NCBI GenBank assembly: GCA_000695325.1
Contig: AVPN01000320.1
Location: 1,247 to 56,443 of the forward strand
DNA length: 55,197 bases
Direction: 5' to 3'
DNA from: Pleurobrachia bachei
Lineage: Eukaryota; Ctenophora; Tentaculata; Cydippida; Pleurobrachiidae
Part shown: positions 10,834-22,000 of the stretch, piece by piece
How positions within the stretch are numbered: the stretch's first letter is position 1
Layout of the letters: every line of letters begins with the position of its first letter
Notes under the pieces: generated by a model
The model's input: only the letters and a program-made list of their open reading frames with translations
The model's database searches: none
What the model was told of the DNA's origin: nothing
Translations under genes and position numbers: made by a program

Positions 10834-11708
10834 CCGTCTGCGGCAAAAAAAATGTCCCCCCTAAACCACCATAGTTCCCGATATGGTGGAGTGCTGTAAC
10901 TTTGCAGGGTTGCTCTACTATATCTATCTTGATCCTGACAGAAATTTCAGAGCTCTAGCTTAAAATTCATTTTTTTGATCGGAATGAACATTGTCATTCA
11001 TTCTAGGAAAAATGATTTTTCGGTCCAGAATTCAAGCAATTATCTTTGGCAATTGATTAGCTTTACAATGTGACCAAGATCAGCTAAATTGGACAACCGC
11101 AAGAGACACAGGGTCATGTTTCTTAAAGTTACACACGCCATGTGATCGTCACAGAATCGTCATGAGTGCTCGGTATTGCGAATCGGGCTAAGCAGCAGAG
11201 AATCACGTATCACAGCTGCTAATGAGGTATGCGTACCAATGGCCTGTGATGTGATTCGAAGATAGAGGACATGTATCGAAGAGCTACGGATCTCATGACT
11301 AATCAGAATGGTAATCCCTCATTAGCAGCTGTGATACGTGATTCTCTGCTGCTTAGCCCGATTCGCAATACCGAGTACTCGTGACGATTCGGTGACGATC
11401 ACCTGGCGTGTGTAACTTTAAGAAACATGACACTGTCTCTTGCGGTTGTCCAATTTAGCTGATCTTGGTCACATTGTAAAGCTAATCAATTGCCAAAGAT
11501 AATTGCTTGAATTCTGGACCGAAAAATCATTTTTCCTAGAATGAATGACAATGTTCATTCCGATCAAAAAAATGAATTTTGAGCTAGAGCTCTGAAATTT
11601 CTGTCAGGATCAAGATAGATATAGTAGAGCAACCCTGCAAAGTTACAGCACTCCACCATATCGTGAACTATGGTGGTTTAGGGGGGACATTTTTTTTGCC
11701 GCAGACGG
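10834..11708. mobile_element. Foldback (long inverted repeat) element with TA flanks
   Basis: Arms 10834-11227 and 11317-11708 are inverted copies of about 393 bp, nearly identical, separated by a loop of about 90 bp. The ends read CCGTCTGCGGCAAAAAAA and its reverse complement. The dinucleotide TA stands on both sides (10832-10833, 11709-11710), as expected for a Tc1/mariner-type target duplication. No open reading frame of note lies inside, so it is non-autonomous. A transcript would form a hairpin of almost 400 bp. It lies between the zinc-finger gene and METTL16. Confidence 0.88.
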
Positions 11709-11813
11709 TATTTATAATTCCTTTTAAACCTAACCTAATTTCTGTGTTTCTCTGCATCTAAACTCCTCAAATGAATACTAAAATTAACCATATCGTGGCA
11801 CATTATAGCACGT

Positions 11814-13898
11814 ATGCACGTAAGGAATGTATTTCGAACAGCGCCCAACTTCCAACAACTTGGCGAGAAATATCCGGAATTGGAAAAACATCTTCGCCAG
11901 GTTTAATTAATTGATTAATTAGTTAAATACGAGTTAAATCTAGCCATCTTATTGAAATCTATAATTTATTGCTAACCATCAAATTTTATAGGTTCGTCCC
12001 GGTTATTGTACGATAAATTTCAAAGACCCGGTTGCACTACGAGAGCTCACACAAACTCTTGCCAGTCACTACTTCTCCCTTGAGTTAGACCTGCCGCTAG
12101 ACAGGTTGATCCCCACCCTACCTCTGAGATTGAACTACCTTCACTGGATCGAGGATTTGATTTCCTTTCCTGATAATACAACATCGAGTCAGGTGCGAGG
12201 ATTAGATATAGGTAGGTGAGTGGGATGCATTTCAGTGATTTATTGACACTGCACCATGTCCGTTCCTGTAACAGGAGTCCTGTTACACACTAAGTGTATG
12301 ACCTGAATTAACAGTTTGTCCTTCACCTGCTCAGGTACAGGAGCCTCAGCTATTTACCCCCTCCTTGGTTCCCGAGTTTTCTCCTGGACCTTCCTAGCAA
12401 CAGAGCGAGATGAGGAGAGTTTTAGTGTTGCTAGGTGCAACGTGACACGGAACAAGCTGGATGATAAGGTGATAGTGCGACAAGTAACTGATAGTGATGG
12501 GAGACTCGCTAGTGTGATAGGTTGGTGTGTGATGAACTATTTTAAATCAAATTGGTCGAGCAAGGCAATGAGTAACGATTGTAAAGCTGACATTTCAAAC
12601 TCAAAATTAAAATCATTTGATTTAAAACCTACTGTGACATCCCTACAGGAGCAGAACAGTTCACATTTTGTATGTGCAACCCACCCTTCTACTCTGATGA
12701 CTCAGATGATGCATCAAGAAGCGAGAACCGTCCAGCCGCTAAATCTATCTGCACCGGGTCTAGTGGAGGTTGGTACAACTCACAGTTCTTCAATAACTTC
12801 AGTGATTACCAATATTTGATATCGCGCACGCAGCTCGAACTCGGCTCTGTTCGGAGAGGGGCAGTCATTTTGAGACAACTTTTTCGGCTTGACCCCTATC
12901 AATTTAACCCTAAAATTACATTTTCTCCAGAAGTTGCAACTGAGGGAGGAGAGGTAGCATTTATAATTCAACTAATAAACGAGAGTTTACAACTTCAATC
13001 ACAGGTACATTGATTTCAAATAGCACCCTATTTTATGTTTCCTGATCTAATCTTTCCTCTATTTTCTACATTATGGTTTCCTATAAATCTCTCCAAACCA
13101 AACCTCTCCAAACTTAATCACTCAAAACCAAACCTCTCCAAACCAAGCCTCCCTTTCTTCTGCCAGGTAACGTGGTACACGACCATGCTTGGTAGAAAGG
13201 TATCGCTGGAGCCCTTGGTTACCAGACTAACCACCCACGGCGTTACCAGGGTAACTACAACAGAGTTCAGACAGGGAAACACAACACGATGGGGGCTTGC
13301 CTGGTCTTTCTCTCCCACCCTTCCACCCACTCTTCAACCAGCAAACACCAAAAAACCATCAACTATCTACTCGTTCTCCCTACCTTCTCAGTCCATGACA
13401 TTCACTACTGCCACGTCTCTGATAGGGGGACTGTTACGGGAGATGCACGTGCAGGTTACACCATGTCCTACACGTGATCATATGACGTCATCTAGTGCCC
13501 AAATGACGTCATCTAGTGGTCATGTGATGTCACGTGAGGACCAAGTGACGTCACATAAGGACCACGTGACAACTAGATGGGTTGGCTGGGTTACAGCAAC
13601 TGAGAACACTTGGTCACACGGTAGGAGAAAACGGCGTCAGGAGCAATTTGAAAAGGAGAACTGTAAACGAAGGAAGTTGAGCAGTGACCACGTGATATGT
13701 AACAGCCAATCAGGAAGTAGTAGAGATGTCACGTGTTTGTTTCACAGTGTCATGTCAGTTGAAAGAAATGAGGAGGATGGAGGGGTAACTGTTGATTTTG
13801 GGTGGATTTTTGGGACCAGTAAGGATAGTTTGAACCAGTTTTGTTGCACTGTAGCTACACGATTATCGGAACATTTGGAGAAATCAAAAGATGCTTAG
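11814..13898 (+). CDS. METTL16: METTL16 RNA N6-adenosine methyltransferase
   Basis: Exons 11814-11900, 11992-12211, 12335-12520, 12649-13004 and 13167-13898 give 526 residues in one frame. METTL16 methylates U6 snRNA and MAT2A hairpins using S-adenosylmethionine. Seen here: MHVRNVFRTAPNFQQLGEKY start, INFKDPVALRELT, LPLRLNYLHWIEDLI, the SAM-binding LDIGTGASAIYPLLG, and the catalytic NPPF in FCMCNPPFYSDD. TEFRQGNTTRWGLAWSF then closes the Rossmann fold. The C-terminal part is a lineage-specific, basic stretch with degenerate repeats, and ends in a patch that may correspond weakly to the vertebrate conserved region. An ATTATAG site ends 5 nt before the ATG. The 5' neighbour is the foldback element; TIMM10 starts 163 nt after the stop. 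Confidence 0.93.
13468..13572. repeat. Degenerate tandem repeat with TGACGTCA/CACGTGA cores in METTL16
   Basis: Within METTL16 exon 5, five imperfect units of about 21-24 bp follow each other, each with TGACGTCA, TGATGTCA or CACGTGA and CTAGTG/AAGGAC. They encode a run like HMTSSSAQMTSSS. The cores match CRE and E-box consensus, but being coding repeats is the simpler explanation. Confidence 0.6.
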
Positions 13899-14061
13899 AA
13901 ATGAGGGGATGGTTTTATATTTGTGTTTTTAACTTTTTTACTTCGTTTTTAAAGACACTCGGTTTAAATTTTCCGTTTTTTTATCATAGGTTCGCAATTA
14001 TCATATATAATAATTAATACTGGACCTAAGATTCTCTCACTCACCAACTAGATAATATACC

Positions 14062-14667
14062 ATGGCGTTTGCACCTAAGTTGTCCTACCAGCAACAGAAA
14101 CAAATGGAGCAGTTGGAAATGGAGATGATTCAGGATATGTACAACAGGTATCCCGTTAGGGGCCAGAGTAGAGGCGATCAGTAGTAGACTTTTCCAAATT
14201 CTGATCGGTCTATTCTTGCTAGATAATCAATTAGTTGAGCTATTGTTTTAACTAAACCACATTGTGTTATGTATGGATTCCCAATCCCATGTTATCCCAG
14301 GTTATCTGAGACGTGTAAAAGTAAGTGCATCAGTAAAACGTATGATGATGGGGACCTGTCCAAAGCAGAGGGTGTCTGTCTTGATCGATGTGTTGCCAAG
14401 GTAAATATATGTTATTGGGTCTCAATGAGACCGTCTCATGAAATGTTGGTACTGTTCCCGGACGGTTAAAAAAATTAGTAAAATTGCTTTTTATCAGGGT
14501 CCAACTACCATTTTAAAACCATTTGACACATCACTGAACACATACGCATATTATCGGTCGATAAATAACACAGTATCGTTCTTCAGTACCTAGAAGTGTA
14601 TGAGCGAGTTGGAAAGAAGCTCTCTGCCATGTACGAGCAACAGGCTGGAGCTCCGGCACCGAAATAG
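14062..14667 (+). CDS. TIMM10: Mitochondrial import chaperone Tim10
   Basis: Exons 14062-14147, 14301-14400 and 14587-14667 give 88 residues, the normal size. Small Tim proteins escort hydrophobic precursors through the intermembrane space to the TIM22 complex. The protein reads MAFAPKLSYQQQKQMEQLEM, then EMIQDMYNRL. The twin CX3C motif follows: CKSKC and CLDRC (14 residues between). It ends YLEVYERVGKKLSAMYEQQ. This matches TIMM10 (EMMADMYNRM, SVCLDRCVSKYLD) better than TIMM9 or TIMM8. It lies between METTL16 and PDCD2L on the same strand, and a CAACTAG site is 10 nt before the ATG. Confidence 0.93.
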
Positions 14668-14989
14668 AAACTCCAGAACTCTAAAACATGAGTCATTGAA
14701 ATAGCGGGGACGTGTGGTTGAGGTTTAACTTATTCTGACACTGTTTGTTTGTGTTGTGTTTTAAAGTTTGCATTTTTTACAAAACCAGAAACGAACTAAA
14801 TGTTTGTGTTTTTATTGAATTAACAAAAACCCAAAGCCTAATCTTGGAAACCCTACCCGACCCTTTTTGTGCCTGACAGTTGTCTGACAGTTGAGAAGCA
14901 ACACGTCCCAAATTATACCCACGTCAAAATAAATGTATAGTACATGTCTTGTCAGTATAAATCTCCAAATCTCTCCCTCTCAGTATGTA
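14668..14989 (+). other. TIMM10-PDCD2L spacer with poly(A) signal and acceptor
   Basis: No gene. AATAAA at 14928-14933 is followed only about 50 nt later by CTCTCCCTCTCAG ending at 14983, seven nt before the PDCD2L start codon. This close pairing is what a trans-spliced, polycistronic junction would show. Confidence 0.5.
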
Positions 14990-15949
14990 ATGTTATTCCT
15001 GGGTATCCGAGACAAGCCTATACCCGGTGGAGCTAACTCAGGAACCCTAACAGATAACCAACTAGGGGGACTCCCTACCTGGCCACTACCCTCCCAAACC
15101 CATCCACCCTGCTCTCTCTGTGACACACCCTCCTGGCTAGTGGCCCAAATCAACGCTCCTCTAGTTCACTCTACCCGGGTGTTGTACCTTTTTAGTTGTG
15201 TTGAGGAGGGTTGTCAAAATAAGACTGAAGCATGGACTGCGCTAAGAGGGATTGGTGTTGAGAGAAGTGTTGTGCAGGAGAAGAAGAAGGAGGTGGTGAT
15301 AGATAATGGTGGTGATTGGGGGGTTGGTGATGATTGGGGTGTTGGAGGTGACACGTGGGGTGGTTATGATGTGACGTCACAAACTGATGACGTAACCGTT
15401 GCCATGGAAACGCTGTCAATCACAGAGTCGTATCCAGGTGAACCTAGCAACAACTCAAGCTGGTTTAAACCATATTATCTGTACGTTGAGCCCGAGAGGG
15501 ATGTGAGTGTTTCAAAACACCATACAGCTGTCGAAGAAGAAGGAGAGGGGGCTGGTGGAGGTGGTGGTGAGAAATACGAGAAGACGGATGTTAAAGATCG
15601 AGAGTTTTACAAGTTTTATAAACGACTCTCCCTTTGTCCGGAGCAGTGTCTGAGGTACGATGTTGGGGGTAAACCTTTACTACTACCATCAACCAACATC
15701 CCACGCTGTGACTTATGCCATGGTCCCAGACAGTTCGAACTTCAACTCATGCCAGCCCTGATTTCCATACTCCGACCCTTTAGTGGACCACGGCGGAGTC
15801 TTGACTACCGGACTGTGGGTGTGTACACCTGTGCTAATGACTGTAGCGTGACAGGGAAACTAGCGAGGGAGGTTGTGATTTGTGTTCCTGAGCCGGAGGT
15901 TGTTATTCCTGATAATAGGACTAAACTTCTCGCTTCTAAAGGATCTTGA
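14990..15949 (+). CDS. PDCD2L: PDCD2L-like protein
   Basis: Single exon. I chose ATG 14990 (MLFLGIRDKPIPGG), because an acceptor-like CTCTCAG ends at 14983 and the family starts with LLGLRD. The frame is open further upstream to 14933, so a longer start cannot be excluded. The product has LGGLPTWP and the Cys pairs CSLC, CVEEGC with NKTEAW. It then has KPYYLYVEPE, EKYEKTDVKDREFYKFYKR, CPEQCLRYD and CDLCHGPRQFELQLMPALIS, ending with VGVYTCANDC. These are the PDCD2/PDCD2L N- and C-terminal signatures; these proteins help ribosomal protein (uS5/RPS2) delivery and small-subunit assembly. A Gly/Asp/Trp-rich low-complexity insert is in the middle. NCAPG begins 136 nt downstream. Confidence 0.88.
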   Translation: MLFLGIRDKPIPGGANSGTLTDNQLGGLPTWPLPSQTHPPCSLCDTPSWLVAQINAPLVHSTRVLYLFSCVEEGCQNKTEAWTALRGIGVERSVVQEKKKEVVIDNGGDWGVGDDWGVGGDTWGGYDVTSQTDDVTVAMETLSITESYPGEPSNNSSWFKPYYLYVEPERDVSVSKHHTAVEEEGEGAGGGGGEKYEKTDVKDREFYKFYKRLSLCPEQCLRYDVGGKPLLLPSTNIPRCDLCHGPRQFELQLMPALISILRPFSGPRRSLDYRTVGVYTCANDCSVTGKLAREVVICVPEPEVVIPDNRTKLLASKGS

Positions 15950-16084
15950 GAGAGGGGTTTTGTTGTGATTTTTTAGTGGGTTTTCGTTTAATTTATTCTG
16001 ATTTTTCTCAATTTCCGAGTTTAATGTATTGAAGTTACTACCAAAATCACATAATTACCCCTCTACCCAATATTTCAAGCTGGT

Positions 16085-19000
16085 ATGGCCCCTAAGCGGA
16101 AGCCTCCCACGAAGCGTCGTAAGAAGAGCAGCACCGATGAGGCTCGACCGGTAAGTACAACCCTCCTCTCTAATCTCTCTTAGTTAATGTAACAATCTCA
16201 CTTCCCCTACTCCTCTCCATCCTAGTTAAAGTAACAATCTCACTCCTCTCCATCCTAGTTAAAGTAACAATCTCATTCCTCTCTCTCTCCTAATTAAAGT
16301 AACAATATCACCAGGTGGTAGCTCCATCCACTACAGAAGAGGAAGATGATGGTTCTGAGAAGAGGGTGGTTAGTAAATTACTAGCCAAGATGAAACTGAT
16401 AATGCAATCCGTACAGAAGGGGTACACCCACCAAACCAAGAATATTGGTGAGTGAAACACATCTTGGTTAGTAACTTGTGCAAAAAACTTGCACTGTGGA
16501 GGTTCTCGCATCGTTTTCCTTTATTCTGATGATCTGAGAGGAATGACAACTCTGTTATGTGAGGATGAAACACTGATCTTCAGATAACACCCTCCCCCTT
16601 TCTTACAGAGAAAATGTGGGAATTGAAGCGGAACTGTAACGAGAGCGGAGAGGAGTTTTTCGAGGAGTTTTGGTATCTTCTACAACATGCGTGTCTAGTG
16701 GGAGCAAGGGAACCACCCACTGAGCGAATTATACAGGTACACAGGAGATTTCATATCTTATTTTCTTTTTTTCCCTCTTGATACAAACCCCTTTATTCCT
16801 TTTGCTTCACCAAATTATAATATTCCACTAAATTTAGCAGCCCTTAATTTAATAGCCCCATATATTTAGTATGTAGCTCCCTAAATTAGGTCGAGCAACT
16901 ACCTACTTGCAATGATACATCATAATTCATACATTTATCCCTCAGTTCTGCTGCAAGTTTGCTATTAGAGCTGACCTCAACAAGGAAAAGTTTTCGGACG
17001 AGGAAGTATGTGAGACGGGACCTTTTGCAGTGCTCCTTTTTAACAGAGCCCTTCAATACCATACCGCTAATGATAAGGCCGTCCGGTTTAGATTGTGTCA
17101 GATCATTAACATTCTTCTAACATCTTTGGGAGGAGGTGAGTAACTCAATGTTAAATGTTAAATAAAACTAAGTTTCATCAACAGTATTGACGATCCTATT
17201 CTTACCCCGGCCAACTGAATATGGGTGGGATATGGGTCCACTGTTCATAATTCTCATTTTCCCACCACAGATGCGGAAATCGATGAAGAATTGTTTGACA
17301 AAATCTACTCCTGTATGTTGGAAAGGCTGAAAGATAAAGTTCCCTCGGTCCGAGTTCAGGCGGTTCACACCCTAAACAGGCTTCAAGATCCTGCAGACCC
17401 CGAGTGTCCTGTCATAAAGGGGTTTCTGAAGATTATGAAAACTGGTAAGATGGAAGATATAGTGGTGATTGCTCTTTTCATTTCTCACTTGAAATTGAGC
17501 TGTGCTAAAAGATTGAAACATTTAACCTGCAATCCCTTCATTCCAAGATGGTGTAGCGGATGTAAGGCGAGCAGCAGTAAAAGCTATTGCAATTAACTCG
17601 AAGACCCTAATGCCACTAATCGAGAGGACAAGAGATACGAACCCAGGGGTCAGGAAGGGAGCATATGAGGTCCTTGTGGAGAAGATATCGATACGATCTA
17701 TGAAGATCAGCTACAGGATGAAAATTATTGAGAGTGGACTGCGTAAGTTCTGTTTAAATCCAAATAAATAACCCAATACTGCAATCCTTAGACCCTTCGC
17801 ACTTCGAAAAAACTAGTCCTATGAATTATGTTGACTGTATCTGACCCTCTCACCCCCACCTCCAGATGACAGACATGCCTCAGTAAAATCCACATGTGTG
17901 GCCCTCCTCCGAAACTGGCTGGCCTATTACAACGGGGACATAGTCAGAATGCTACAGGCTCTGGATGTGGAGGGCAAGGTGGATTTATGTGGTGAAGTAG
18001 TCAAAGAAGTATTGGCATTTGTATCCATGGATAATGCGGTGCAGTGTTTACAAAGCAGGCTAGAGGAGGGAAGTAAGTTATTACTTATTTAGGGGGATAT
18101 AAGAGGGAAGTAAGTATCTGAGGGGGGATAAGTAATTGGGAGGGGGGTCTAGAGGGGGAGTAAGTAATTTAGATGGGACGGGGACTGGAGGAGGAGAGAA
18201 GTAACAAATTGGGGAGGCAGGTTCTAACGTGTTCCTCTAATGTCTTTTTGACTGCCATACATGATAAAGAATCTCTAACTCACTCTAACTCGATCCTTTC
18301 TCCCCAGTAATCCCTGTGGATCAGCTCACACCAGAGAGTATTTTCTACTGGCGGTGCCTGGTTGATTACTGTCTAAAGAACAGCAACACCGAAACATATG
18401 ATGCCATCATGCCGAATCTATCTAGATTTGCCGAGTACCTCAAAAAGTAAGAAATACTTGTTTGACAAGAAACCTAAAACTTGACATTCAACCGCTCTCA
18501 ATATTCAGATTTCGGTTTCCTAACATCTCCCATTTCAGCTATGTAGTGGAAGCAAGTAAGATATCTAGTGAAGATTATGACGCTCACTACCAAGCTTCCT
18601 ACATAATCCAAGAGCTGATTAAAATGGCGAAACTAGCAGATATGTCGGATGAGGCGGGGAGAAAGAAGTTGATAGGAGTTACAAAGTTTATCATAACCGA
18701 GGCAGAGATTACAATTCAGGTACCGAGTGTTATAGAAATAACTAATAAGAGCCTCATAATTTGTCAGTGTGTATCATCTGTGTATCTCATAGAGGGTGTG
18801 GAAAAGTGGCCCCGTACACTGTCCCATTTTGAATGGATCTTGACGCGCGGTAGCCGAATGGTTTATTTTCAGGATCATTCGCGCATTGCGCGGCACTCCC
18901 ACTCTTTCTCCTGTTCTAAGCTGCCGCCAAAACCACGCCACGAATTCCAACTTCAGATGTTGCTACCCGGAAAGAAGTATCTCTTCTCAATTTCTCGGCG

Positions 19001-22000
19001 TTCTGCATTTCAGGATTCGATAAGGGCATTGTTTAGAATAGCTGGTTATAGTCAGGGTGCCTCCTGATGGTTTATACTCTTTATCGTCACATGGCCCTAA
19101 ATTAACTTTAAGGGCATACTTTTTAGTCACTGAGAGTGAGAATTTTCGAATCACTCCTTTTTCTTTGCATGAGTTAAATGTTACGCTAACTTTTCCTAAG
19201 ATTCCAAACTGTCCCTCTCTCCCGATCCCCTTTGAATAGTTCGTACTCATTTCACGAGTCGACTTTCGAACGGTTCAAGCTGCCCTAGCGGTTCTCACTA
19301 ATCCATGTTCCTCTATTTTCAGTCGATTGAACGACTTGTAGAGCTGTACTGTCTAGCGGAAACAGACGAAGGAACACGAATTCGAACAGTTGCAGAAATC
19401 ATCAACGACATCCGGAATCCCCTGGAAGGAGCAACTCAGTTCAATCTAAATGAGTTAGATTCCTGTGAGAAAAGTGATCCTGTAACCATGATTCGGTGTC
19501 TGACGATGGTCACTGGTTTGGTACAATGGGTGAAATGTGATGTGGCGTTCGAACCTACGCTGACTGGTCTTCTAGAGAATGTGGTAAGTGATTATGTACT
19601 ACAGATTGGTTTTTTAGGGGGGGGGGGTTAATCTTGACTTTTCTACTCTAACCCATTGCATTGTATCGATTATTGAACATTTATCTTGCTGGGTCAGAAC
19701 ATTTTACAACATCAAATACTTATAAGGATTTTAACCCTCTGAACACAACATACTTCCATACATACTTTCCACAAACTTTGCTGTTAAACACCTGCCCTCA
19801 GGTTATGTCAGGTGTCGTATCCCATAACGAGATAGTCCGTCATCTCTCTGTCAAGGCCCTGGGACTGAGCTGTATTCTGAGCAAGACACTCGCCAAGAAA
19901 TACCTTGTCTTCTTTTTACAGGTATGAAGTTGTTGACTCTTTTTTAATTTGACTGGTTTTTAGTGTTCGTTGGACTACCACAAGTAGAATTTTACAATTT
20001 AACAATACAAGTTGTGTTACAAGTGGGAACTCTACAAGCGCTAATGAACCATTCAAGTTCCACTTGTGATAATGTCGATGATATCTTTGTTTGTTCATAC
20101 TACTACAGTTTCACAACTCTTTCTGCAGTGGTGCACGCTCTTGGAGCATGCTTTTTTCTCCCACAGTACATGCATGCGAGTAAGCTTGCTGCAATTCTTC
20201 TAGTTTTAAATATTCTCTATCTGAATCTCTCTCAGTCTTGTGGACGTATCTCTATTCTCCCACTATCAACTATATCCTCCCCCATCAACATCTGTATCAC
20301 CCACCATTGAGAAATTTCACTTGCCACATTATCGCATTCCCCTAATCCCAAATCTGCCAAATATCAGATCTCCCAAATCTCAAATATTTGAATTTCAGGT
20401 TGTCATGGTGGATAATTTCGCTGAGATCTTAGAAACCTCCCTCAAAGTTATCTTCGACCTTTTCCTCGTGTTTGGCATTGATACTTTCGCTGAAGATGAA
20501 CAGAACAAAAAGAAGGTGGGTACCAAACCGAAATTAGGGAACTATATTTATCAGCAGTGATTCAAATTACGTGAATAGTGAACACACTGTGATTTGAAAA
20601 GGTAAAATATAAAGATACATTGATACTTCATACAAAACCCGACAGACTCTCTATCAAAATAGATGCCTAAGGCATGAGTGCTTACGTCTAAAATTGTAAA
20701 ACTTGTAAAAATGCAATTTAAAATTACGTCATGTTCGCTATATACACTCACGATTAAAATATATTCGTTTAATAGTAATATTAATAAGTTAAGTTAATAA
20801 GCTAATACGTTGAATAGTACCTTCCAAACCCAAACCCTCCCTACCCCAGTCAGTGTCATTTGTGTCACGCGTGGGTACAGCGTCTATAGTGCAGAGCCCG
20901 CAAATCGCAAATTGCCCCTTATATGTATATTTGTAGGTTTTGAAACAACTCTTTTTATATTCGCTAGCTTCTGACAAGACTATATTTGCTATATCTTCTG
21001 AAAAGTTTTAAACGACTCTATTTGCTGAAAAGTGTTAAGATAAGGCTCATGAAAGAGGTGAGAAGCTGTCAGAGAGGTGAGAAAGTTGTCAGAGAGTGGG
21101 GAGGGGCTTAATGAGAAGCATTGAAAAATTGCCAATTTTTTCGATTGATAGACTTACCACGTACCTCGTTTTACGACCCATCTCAGTGCTCAGAGTTTAA
21201 ATATCGTTGCACAATTGCTTGTTGTGAAAAAACTACTGATATGATTATTGTTCAGACAGCTAGTAGTGTTTAGTATTCCATCAATAACTTTGAAATTCTA
21301 ACAGTGAAGTTATGGAGAGTAACGTGTCAGTATCCTTCTACTATCACATCCCCGCATCCCCTGTGGAACGTGGATTCCTGGGTATTTGGATGTCCACTAT
21401 TTCCCTCTTTTCCCTGCTAGGAAACAGCTTTGTCTCCCACAGTACATGCATGCGAGTAAGCTTGCTGCAATTCTTCTAGTTTTAAATATTCTCTATCTGA
21501 ATCTCTCTCAGTCTTGTGGACGTATCTCTATTCTCCCACTATCAACTATATCCTCCCCCATCAACATCTGTATCACCCACCATTGAGAAATTTCACTTGC
21601 CACATTATCGCATTCCCCTAATCCCAAATCTGCCAAATATCAGATCTCCCAAATCTCAAATATTTGAATTTCAGGTTGTCATGGTGGATAATTTCGCTGA
21701 GATCTTAGAAACCTCCCTCAAAGTTATCTTCGACCTTTTCCTCGTGTTTGGCATTGATACTTTCGCTGAAGATGAACAGAACAAAAAGAAGGTGGGTACC
21801 ATTGGCTTTAATCCCTTGATATAAATAGTCGTCACTAAGTTTAATGCACTTCAGTGAACACACAGACCCAACCAGTTGAATAATTAAGTCACTTGTGTGA
21901 CGAACAAAATCCGCAGTGAGCGAGATTTCACAAACTTATTTTTCCTCAGGAGGCAGAAGCAAGTAAGGACTCGACAGCTCTTGATGATGAAAGTGCTCTT

